Shown in pieces: positions 7,386 through 13,611 of a stretch of 14,241 nt of DNA. The position numbers were made by a program, and so were the translations under genes. The first letter of the stretch is position 1. Every line of letters starts with the position of its first letter. This stretch comes from CBDUUP01 sp965370435 (GTDB lineage: Bacteria > Chloroflexota > Anaerolineae > Anaerolineales > UBA11579). The stretch is from contig CBDUUP010000077.1 in the NCBI GenBank assembly GCA_965370435.1, positions 1 to 14,241 on the forward strand, written 5' to 3'. Under the pieces are notes generated by a model. The model saw nothing but the letters and a program-made list of their open reading frames with translations. It searched no databases and was not told where the DNA came from.

Positions 7386-8561
7386 TCAAGCCTTCTCCCT
7401 CACCAATTCAACCGGCAGATGAGCCAAATCAATCGTCGCCTCATCACAGAAAAGCATCGCCCGTTCAATAACGTTTCGTAATTCGCGGATATTGCCCGGC
7501 CAATCGTGCGCCATCAACGCCTCCATTGCTCTAGGGGAAACGTCCGAAATATTTACACCCATACTAGGATTGATTTTTCGCACGAACATACCTACCAGGT
7601 CAGGGATATCTTCCTTGCGCTCACGCAAAGGCGGTAGATGTAAATCCACCACTTTTAATCGATAATATAGGTCCTCGCGAAATTTTTCATCTTCAATTCG
7701 TTCTGGAAGATTGCGGTTTGAGGCCGCCAGCACTTGTATGTCCACCTTTATCATGGTGGTTGCGCCCATCCGCCGGAAAGATTGATCGTCCAACGCGCGC
7801 AGCAGTTTGGCTTGCATATCTACCGGCATAGAAGATATTTCATCTAGGAACAGTATACCGTTATCCGCCACCTCCATGAGGCCGTGCTTGCGTTTATCGG
7901 CGCCCGTGAACGCCCCCGCTTCATACCCGAAAAGCTCGGTCTCAAGTACTGTTTCTTGAATGGCCGCGCAGTTGATGGGCATGAAAGGTTTGTTGGCCCT
8001 TGGTCCGCTTCCATGAATATATCGAGCCAGAATCTCTTTTCCGGTGCCGGTTTCCCCGGTGATAAGCACCGAAACCGAAGCCGCGGCCGCTCTTTGGGCT
8101 TGGTGCATCAAATTTTGCATCCCAGGTGTGCTGCCAATGATGAAATCCAGATCTTTTTGTTGAGCTTGGCGCAAGTGGGCCAATTCCCGCCGCATCGAAA
8201 CAATTTCTTCAGCCCTTTGAATTGATTTTTCAAGCAAAGCCAACTGGATAGGTTTTTGCAAGAAATCATGCGCGCCGTTCTTCATGGCGTCCACAGCCAT
8301 ATCCACTTCGCCATAGGCGGTAATCAAGATGATTGGCGGACGCGCTGGAAGGTGGGCGGTTTCTTCTAATAGACTTGGCCCATACCCGTCGGGTAGCTGC
8401 ACGTCCAGAAGGATGATGTCCGCCGTGCCGCGTTTGATGCATTCCCGCGCTTCTTCTAGCGTCGCCGCGCCTTCGCTTTCATAACCATTCGAAGTTAAAA
8501 ACTCGCTGATGGTCAGGCGGAAATTTTCTTCATCGTCTACGATTAGGATTGTTACGCTCAT
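7386..8561 (-). CDS. NtrC-family sigma-54 activator lacking a DNA-binding domain
   Basis: A 391-residue response regulator and AAA+ activator that should remodel sigma-54 RNA polymerase when phosphorylated. The receiver domain (1-120) has the acidic pair Asp9/Asp10, phospho-acceptor Asp53 (LLDVQLPDG), Thr81 and Lys103. The AAA+ domain (about 140-375) has Walker A GETGTGKE (169-176), the sigma-54-contacting loop GAFTGA (216-221), Walker B LFLDEI (Asp240, Glu241), FREDLYYRL (294-302) and WPGNIRELRN (354-363). The protein ends about 28 residues later (LPVELVREKA) with no Fis-type helix-turn-helix; family members with one usually have around 450-480 residues. Downstream DNA encodes no missing helix-turn-helix in any frame: it is array A and then the opposing acyltransferase gene. 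Its start codon overlaps the kinase stop (ATGA, 8561-8558) with no separate ribosome site, so translation is probably coupled. Its partner kinase is almost certainly the adjacent gene. Confidence 0.95.
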   Translation of the reverse strand: MSVTILIVDDEENFRLTISEFLTSNGYESEGAATLEEARECIKRGTADIILLDVQLPDGYGPSLLEETAHLPARPPIILITAYGEVDMAVDAMKNGAHDFLQKPIQLALLEKSIQRAEEIVSMRRELAHLRQAQQKDLDFIIGSTPGMQNLMHQAQRAAAASVSVLITGETGTGKEILARYIHGSGPRANKPFMPINCAAIQETVLETELFGYEAGAFTGADKRKHGLMEVADNGILFLDEISSMPVDMQAKLLRALDDQSFRRMGATTMIKVDIQVLAASNRNLPERIEDEKFREDLYYRLKVVDLHLPPLRERKEDIPDLVGMFVRKINPSMGVNISDVSPRAMEALMAHDWPGNIRELRNVIERAMLFCDEATIDLAHLPVELVREKA

Positions 8562-10561
8562 GAGTTTATGTCCAGGAAAGTATTCTTAGTTTGGTTGTCA
8601 GCGGCTGGAAGGCGGACCTGAAACACAGTGCCGCCTGGGACGCTGGTTACTTTTATACTGCCCTTATGGGCGGTGATAATGCGTTTTGTGATCGATAGTC
8701 CTAAACCGGTGCCTTCCGGGTGAGTGGTAAAGAAAGGTTCAAATATGCGCTCTCGAATTTCCTCCGCGATCCCCGCTCCCGTATCCGACACGCTGATTTC
8801 GACATGCTGAACTGCCCCAGGTCCGACCTCTGGTTGAACTCGGATTGTCAGGACGCCACCAGTCTCGCCCATAGCCTGAATAGCATTACTGATGAGATTG
8901 GTGAATACCTGTTCCAGTGCGCGGGAATCTCCCATGACCAGCGGGATTCGCGGCCCGATTTGGAGTTCGTGCTCAACATTTACCCTTGCCATTCGAGGCC
9001 GCCATCGCTCAACCATGCGACGCAGTAAAACCTCTATCTCCATAGGCTTCACTTGGTATTCAGTGGCCTTGCTGAAGGAAAGCACCGAATCCATCAAGTG
9101 AGTCAACCGGTTGGCGTCTTCTTCCATTCGGCGGATTTGATCCCGTTTGGGATCGTCTTGCGAAAAGTCAAGGGCCATCAACTGCAAGGTAGTGCTGATA
9201 TTGTTGATCGGATTGCGAACCTCATGGGCGAAGATGGCGGTTACCTCTCCCAGGAGCGCTCGTTGTTCAAGTTGTTGGGTTTGAATGCGATATTGTTCGT
9301 GCTTGCTCAAGTCTTGGATGAATATGAGGATGTTCTCTGGCGCGCCCACGCTCGTGGGCGCGCCCTCGCTCGTGATAGGGATCAGGCGGATATGGGCCAG
9401 AAACGCTTGCCCGTCTCGCCGGTGCAGATGAATATTCCCCAGATTATGGGTCGCCACTCCCTGTTTGGCGGTCAACAAAGCCGCGGTGAGGTTCTTGGCC
9501 CCGATCAGAATATTGTCAATCGGATGGCCTTCAACCTCGCGGCTGGCATAGCCAAGCTGTTGTTCTGCCGCATTGTTCATTTCCAGGATGGTTAAATCAG
9601 GCCCAATTACAATAACACCATCCTGGATGTTTTCATTGATTGCTTCATTGAAGGAGAGCGCTCGGTTTTGGTCTTGGATTTTCTGGTTATGGTTGGTCTG
9701 GAGTGTGTGGTTTTGGATCGCTCCTGAAATAAATGCGCTCATAATGTTCAAGACTGGCAAAATGTTTTCCGTTGGCGGCTCAACAGAATCGGTGATCGCC
9801 AGCATCCCGATCACCGCGTTCTGCTGCCCAATCGGCGCGGTCAGCACATAATTCATATCGGCTGCCAGCGCAGACCGGTGTAACGGAGATGTGGTATGTT
9901 TTCCTGGAATCCAGAGATTTGGTTTTCGTAGTTTGTTCAACTCGCTGGCGGGAAGTGAGGCCGGGAGGAATTCTCCATTCCCGATGGAGGCGTTGCGCTG
10001 CAAACTGGGAGTTTGACTGTCTGCGAGGTAAATTGCCAAAATGGAGGATCCCGTGAGCGCTCTGCCAGCTTGTAATATTTTCTCCAGTGCAGGTTGGAGA
10101 GAAGATTCCTGTAGCGTCAGGGCTAAAGATTCTATAGCTTTCCAAGTTTGCGATTGACGCTTGCGTTCAGCTTGAAGTTTTTGGTGGACGGCGCTGGGTT
10201 CGATGAGGAGAAGCCCCGTACTCTTTATCGAATCCAAATAGTGTAAAGTTGTTCTAACTTCTACCGTAGTTCCATCGCGTTTGGTTAGAATGAGCTCGTG
10301 GGTGTTTTCGTCCCTCAGATAGGCGTTTTCGTCATCTTGTTGTTGTCTCAAATAAAATCCAAGCTCTTGGGTTGCCATCTCTTCCCGCGTGAAAGAGGTG
10401 AGTTCAGTTATCCTGGCGTTCGCCATGATGACCTTTCTTTTGGAAACATCCACCAGACATACGGCGATGGGTATTAAATCCACCAACGCCGTCAGCTCAT
10501 TAACTCTCAAGCCGGGTTTCTGTAGCCAAGATCGAATGGGGGAGGGGACCAGAGCGGTCAT
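8558..10561 (-). CDS. NtrB-like soluble histidine kinase (PAS-GAF-PAS-HisKA-HATPase)
   Basis: A 667-residue sensor kinase with no membrane span or signal peptide, so it should sense a cytoplasmic cue. The order is an N-terminal PAS domain (about 15-130), a GAF domain (about 150-290), a second PAS domain (about 305-430), a HisKA dimerisation domain with FAHEVRNPINNI (phospho-acceptor His446), and an HATPase domain with NLISNAIQAM (N box), DTGAGI (Asp593), EPFFTT and GTGLGLSI. All catalytic boxes are intact. The H box and domain order resemble NtrB-type kinases that control NtrC-type activators, which fits the gene that follows. Its start overlaps the rpoN stop (ATGA, 10561-10558) and its own stop overlaps the activator start. 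A short in-frame tandem duplication (TSEGAP-TSVGAP, residues 397-408) lies in a loop of the second PAS domain. The ligand cannot be read from the sequence. Confidence 0.95.
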   Translation of the reverse strand: MTALVPSPIRSWLQKPGLRVNELTALVDLIPIAVCLVDVSKRKVIMANARITELTSFTREEMATQELGFYLRQQQDDENAYLRDENTHELILTKRDGTTVEVRTTLHYLDSIKSTGLLLIEPSAVHQKLQAERKRQSQTWKAIESLALTLQESSLQPALEKILQAGRALTGSSILAIYLADSQTPSLQRNASIGNGEFLPASLPASELNKLRKPNLWIPGKHTTSPLHRSALAADMNYVLTAPIGQQNAVIGMLAITDSVEPPTENILPVLNIMSAFISGAIQNHTLQTNHNQKIQDQNRALSFNEAINENIQDGVIVIGPDLTILEMNNAAEQQLGYASREVEGHPIDNILIGAKNLTAALLTAKQGVATHNLGNIHLHRRDGQAFLAHIRLIPITSEGAPTSVGAPENILIFIQDLSKHEQYRIQTQQLEQRALLGEVTAIFAHEVRNPINNISTTLQLMALDFSQDDPKRDQIRRMEEDANRLTHLMDSVLSFSKATEYQVKPMEIEVLLRRMVERWRPRMARVNVEHELQIGPRIPLVMGDSRALEQVFTNLISNAIQAMGETGGVLTIRVQPEVGPGAVQHVEISVSDTGAGIAEEIRERIFEPFFTTHPEGTGLGLSITKRIITAHKGSIKVTSVPGGTVFQVRLPAADNQTKNTFLDINS
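9339..9374 (-). repeat. 18-bp in-frame tandem duplication within the kinase gene
   Basis: Two adjacent 18-base units differ at one base: GGCGCGCCCACGCTCGTG at 9339-9356 and GGCGCGCCCTCGCTCGTG at 9357-9374 (plus-strand reading). Each encodes TS(E/V)GAP, adding six residues in a loop of the second PAS domain. The near identity suggests a recent duplication or a slippage-prone site; the reading frame is kept. Confidence 0.85.
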
Positions 10562-11976
10562 GTTTTCATTGTGGGTGGCGGTCGTCGTAGGTGGGTGGCC
10601 AGGATACCTTCTAGAGATCGGTATTTGTTAACCGTCCGTCGTTTTACCGGGAAGCCGATCTCAGTGAGCATGGCTGCCAATTTTGTGTCGCTGAGCGGGA
10701 TTGTCTCTTGGGCGATGATGTTCTTGAGATGTGCCCGGACGTGCAAGCTGCGATCAAAAAAACGCGCTAACGGCACAATGCGGTTTGAAGGAAGTTGGAT
10801 GCTTTTATTGGAAACTGCCCGAGAGACGGTGGATTCATGTACATCTAGTGCGTGAGCAAATTGCACCCGGGTCGTCGGTTTGCTTTGCGTATCTCCGTAC
10901 AGGATAAAATCGCGTTGATGGATTGCCAATAGCTGCATCAAGCGCACAATGGTATTGTTCCTCTGTCGCAGGCACTTGATGAAAAGAGAAGCTTGCTCCA
11001 AATCAGATTTCCATTGTTCCAGCTTTTCAGCGGGCGCGTCTTGAATGGTTTTGCGGAAGAGAGGGTTCACCCTCAACGTGCCAAATACCGGCCACATCAC
11101 TTCAATCACTAAAGGAGTGTCTAGTGAGTCATTCAATCGAGTTATGATGAGGTCGGGCCGGTGATAGGTCTCAGGAGCAGGTTGCGGTTTGTGGCGTACA
11201 GATCCCCAATGCGCTCTTCCAGGATAAGGATTAAGGTTTTCGCTGATGAATTTAGCAACTTTCTTGGCTTGCGCCCCAGATATGCCCAGTTTTTGTCCCA
11301 ATTCCGTATATTGTCGGCGGCTGAGCAGCTTGATTCCTTCTTCAATCGCTTGTTTTGCGTGAGGGGGAACCCGGGTGGTTCTGCTCAACACCTCCAGTTG
11401 CAGCAATAACGCCGCCTGCGGGCTGGGAGAGCCAACCCCTAGTGGTTCAGCATGTTGAATTATTTGGATGACTTTCTCGACCCGCGCTAATGAAACATGC
11501 TGGTATCGGGCGATTTCAAGGATTGGCGTGGTCATCAACCCATCTTCGTCCAGGTTGGTTAGGACATGAGCCGCAATAGGACGGTCTTCTTGGCTTAGCT
11601 CGGAAGCGATTTGCTGAAACACGTAGGTGGAAAGGTCCTCTGTATCTGCCGTGAAAGCAAATTTGTCTCCTGGTAAATCTTCTTTGGGAATTGGGCTGCT
11701 GCCAAAATTCTCCCCTTGAGAGACAAACACAATAGGCTCGTTGGCTGATAACCCATCCGGCGCGCTGCATCGGGGACACAGACTGCCTTTGTTCAAACGT
11801 CGCTGGCAGCTCGGGCAGTTACGCTCTTCAACCAACTCCAGGGCAGGGTTTGCGCCTAACTCGGTATCAATCTTTTGTCGCAGTTCTTCCAACGGAAGTC
11901 CAAGCAACGTCATCGTTTGGGCGATGTGTGCGCTGGCAACCGGACGTGGAGAGGGTCTTTGATATTGATATACCAT
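10558..11976 (-). CDS. rpoN: RNA polymerase sigma-54 factor with zinc-ribbon-like insert
   Basis: A 472-residue sigma-54, which directs core polymerase to -24/-12 promoters and holds it closed until an AAA+ activator acts. The C-terminal DNA-binding region is clear: a helix-turn-helix with VHESTVSRAVSNKSIQLPS, and an RpoN box KRRTVNKYRS (445-454) that closely follows the canonical ARRTVAKYRE. The N-terminal Region I is recognisable (IAQTMTLLGLPLEELRQKI, then ELGANPALEL at 39-48) but poorer in glutamine than in E. coli. Where the acidic Region II would begin there are four cysteines, Cys54, Cys57, Cys67 and Cys70 (CX2C-X9-CX2C), looking like a small zinc ribbon. The core-binding region follows (about 110-300). 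AAGGAAG lies just before the ATG, and a -24/-12 promoter lies upstream. It is the first gene of the operon with the kinase and activator, and its stop overlaps the kinase start (ATGA). Whether it is the only sigma-54 of the cell is unknown. Confidence 0.94.
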   Translation of the reverse strand: MVYQYQRPSPRPVASAHIAQTMTLLGLPLEELRQKIDTELGANPALELVEERNCPSCQRRLNKGSLCPRCSAPDGLSANEPIVFVSQGENFGSSPIPKEDLPGDKFAFTADTEDLSTYVFQQIASELSQEDRPIAAHVLTNLDEDGLMTTPILEIARYQHVSLARVEKVIQIIQHAEPLGVGSPSPQAALLLQLEVLSRTTRVPPHAKQAIEEGIKLLSRRQYTELGQKLGISGAQAKKVAKFISENLNPYPGRAHWGSVRHKPQPAPETYHRPDLIITRLNDSLDTPLVIEVMWPVFGTLRVNPLFRKTIQDAPAEKLEQWKSDLEQASLFIKCLRQRNNTIVRLMQLLAIHQRDFILYGDTQSKPTTRVQFAHALDVHESTVSRAVSNKSIQLPSNRIVPLARFFDRSLHVRAHLKNIIAQETIPLSDTKLAAMLTEIGFPVKRRTVNKYRSLEGILATHLRRPPPTMKT

Positions 11977-11990
11977 GATCTTCCTTTTAC

Positions 11991-12019
11991 AGTATAGTCT
12001 TTTTCTTCCATTGTTGCAA
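11991..12019 (-). promoter_or_regulatory. Possible sigma-70-type promoter overlapping the sigma-54 promoter
   Basis: On the minus strand TTGCAA (12019-12014) and TATACT (11996-11991) are 17 bases apart, resembling -35 and -10 boxes. The -35 hexamer shares five bases with the -12 element of the sigma-54 promoter. The expected start, about 11984, would cut into the ribosome site, which argues against heavy use. It could supply basal expression or block the sigma-54 enzyme; it may also be chance. Confidence 0.35.
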
Positions 12020-12030
12020 GTTCTGTGCCA
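12015..12030 (-). promoter_or_regulatory. Sigma-54 (-24/-12) promoter of the rpoN-kinase-activator operon
   Basis: On the minus strand the sequence is TGGCACAGAACTTGCA. It has the invariant GG and GC separated by exactly 10 bases and fits the established consensus TGGCAC-N5-TTGCA at every fixed base. Counting from the -12 C (12016) puts transcript start at about 12004, giving a 28-base leader that contains the complete ribosome site (AAGGAAG, 11986-11980) before the rpoN ATG at 11976. Position, strand and spacing all suit the sigma-54 operon, implying self-activation. The match was found by reading; no start site has been mapped. Confidence 0.78.
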
Positions 12031-12067
12031 TATTGTTTTTGCAGGATGAATAATGCAATAACATGCC

Positions 12068-12101
12068 CTTTTCAGTGTTTCAGTTATTCAGCGATTCAGC
12101 G
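12068..12101 (-). repeat. Octamer array B (four 8-bp units), upstream of the sigma-54 promoter
   Basis: Read on the minus strand this is CGCTGAAT, CGCTGAAT, AACTGAAA, CACTGAAA and AG, with three mismatches to array A over 34 bases and the same orientation. It lies in the gap between the divergent rpoN and trmFO genes, about 64-97 bases upstream of the start predicted for the sigma-54 promoter. That is where enhancer sites of sigma-54 systems often lie, but nothing in the sequence proves a protein binds here. Four bases further (GAAA, 12105-12102) look like the end of a fifth unit. Confidence 0.85.
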
Positions 12102-12159
12102 TTTCTACGCCTTAGTGCATCGTTACTTGGGATCGCCTTGCCCAATCCCTCGTAATTTC

Positions 12160-12194
12160 TTGACAAGATTTGGTAAAATTGTCTTGTGTAAAAT
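12160..12194 (+). promoter_or_regulatory. Weak candidate promoter for trmFO
   Basis: A perfect -35-like TTGACA (12160-12165) and a -10-like TAAAAT (12189-12194) precede trmFO, but 23 bases separate them, too far for a standard promoter, and no other pairing is better. The -10 box is well placed for a leader of about 25 bases ending in the ribosome site AAGGTGA (12213-12219), five bases before the ATG. Confidence 0.3.
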
Positions 12195-12223
12195 GGAAAA
12201 ACTTAGAAATATAAGGTGAACGT

Positions 12224-13591
12224 ATGCCCGAATTAATTGTGATTGGCGGTGGTTTAGCGGGGAGTGAAGCTGCCTGGCAAGCTGCCCAGGCTGGTTTGCG
12301 AGTTAGATTATATGAAATGCGCCCTGGGGTTTCAACCGGCGCGCACGTCAGCGCCAACCTGGCCGAGTTGGTATGCTCCAATTCTCTAGGTTCAAATATG
12401 CCTGATCGAGCGCCCGGTGTGCTCAAAGAAGAACTCCGCCGCATGGACTCCCTCCTCATGGCCTGCGCCGAAGAGACCGCTGTGCCCGCAGGCAGCGCCC
12501 TGGCTGTGGATCGGGATAAATTTGGGGAATTGGTCACAAAACGCCTAATCGCCCATGCGAATGTCGAATTGGTGCGGGAGGAAATGCCCGAAATACCTGA
12601 GGGCTTGGTCATAATCGCCTCTGGCCCGCTAACCTCCAATCGACTCTCTCAAGCTATTGCAACCTTGAGCGGTGAGGAGAACTTATATTTCTTTGACGCA
12701 ATTTCACCTATCGTCAGTCTTGAGTCGGTGAACATGGAAATTGCGTATCGAGGATCACGCTATGGTCGCGGCGATCAAGCCGAGGGGGATTATATTAATT
12801 GCCCCTTGAATGAACAAGAATACCAAGCCTTCGTAGATGCGCTCCTCACCGCAGAACGCATAGAGCTTCTGGAGTTCGAGCGGGAAATAGAGTCCGGGGT
12901 GCGCGCCGGAGTGCATAAATTTTTTGAAGGCTGTCTGCCGGTAGAGATTTTAGCTCAACGAGGCCGTGCCTCCCTGGCCTTTGGCCCTATGCGGCCGGTA
13001 GGTTTGATTGACCCTCGCACGGGTCGCCGCCCCCATGCCGTAGTCCAATTGCGCCAGGACAATCTGGCCGGCACCCTCTATAATCTGGTTGGTTTTCAGA
13101 CCAATCTGAAGTTCCCCGATCAGCGGAGTGTTTTCGGAATGATTCCTGGGCTTGAAGATGCGGAATTTGTCCGTTACGGCCAGATGCACCGCAACACCTT
13201 TATTTTTTCCCCCCGCTTGTTGTCTCCCACCTTGCAGTATAAAACCCGCCCGGATTTATTCTTTGCCGGGCAGATCACCGGGGTTGAGGGGTACGTAGGC
13301 AACATCGCCACCGGGTTATTGGCAGGGGTTAACGCAGCCCGCCTACACCATGGGACTAAACCCCTAGCTCTTCCGCGTACCACGATACTGGGCGCGCTCT
13401 GCTATTACATCACCCACGCGAGCGAGGCTGACTTTCAGCCGATGAAGGCGAATTTCGGTATCGTGCCGCCCCTGGAAGACGGAGTTCGCCGCAACAAACG
13501 ACAGCGAGCAGCCGCCTATTCGGAACGGGCTTTGGCAACCTTTGATGAATTTATGTTAGCTGAGAAAAGCCAAAAAGTTGCCAAACAATAA
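12224..13591 (+). CDS. trmFO: Methylenetetrahydrofolate-tRNA-(uracil-5-)-methyltransferase
   Basis: TrmFO makes 5-methyluridine at position 54 in the T-loop of tRNA, using FAD and 5,10-methylene-tetrahydrofolate as the carbon source, in the cytoplasm. The 455-residue product starts with the FAD-binding Rossmann motif VIGGGLAGSEAAW (6-18) and YEMRP, followed by ELVCSNSLGSN with Cys51. FFEGCLPVEILAQRG carries Cys237. These two match the cysteines reported as important in B. subtilis TrmFO (Cys53 and Cys226). GPMRPVGL, YNLVGFQTNL and the FAD-contacting FAGQITGVEGYVGNIATGLLAG segment near the end are also typical. Length is close to the usual 435-450 residues, with a short lysine-rich tail. AAGGTGA precedes the ATG. 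It is transcribed away from the sigma-54 operon; the peptidase gene follows after 20 bases. Confidence 0.97.
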   Translation: MPELIVIGGGLAGSEAAWQAAQAGLRVRLYEMRPGVSTGAHVSANLAELVCSNSLGSNMPDRAPGVLKEELRRMDSLLMACAEETAVPAGSALAVDRDKFGELVTKRLIAHANVELVREEMPEIPEGLVIIASGPLTSNRLSQAIATLSGEENLYFFDAISPIVSLESVNMEIAYRGSRYGRGDQAEGDYINCPLNEQEYQAFVDALLTAERIELLEFEREIESGVRAGVHKFFEGCLPVEILAQRGRASLAFGPMRPVGLIDPRTGRRPHAVVQLRQDNLAGTLYNLVGFQTNLKFPDQRSVFGMIPGLEDAEFVRYGQMHRNTFIFSPRLLSPTLQYKTRPDLFFAGQITGVEGYVGNIATGLLAGVNAARLHHGTKPLALPRTTILGALCYYITHASEADFQPMKANFGIVPPLEDGVRRNKRQRAAAYSERALATFDEFMLAEKSQKVAKQ

Positions 13592-13611
13592 ATGCGCATA
13601 GCCATAACATA

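Noticed and set aside
12129..12141. Second possible sigma-54 promoter on the plus strand, upstream of trmFO (GG...CTTGC)
   Set aside because: Only nine bases separate GG and GC; sigma-54 requires ten, and the -24 box otherwise fits poorly.
12112..12639. Open frame on the minus strand opposite the start of trmFO
   Set aside because: It lies almost wholly antisense to a conserved gene, has no recognisable domain and no ribosome site.
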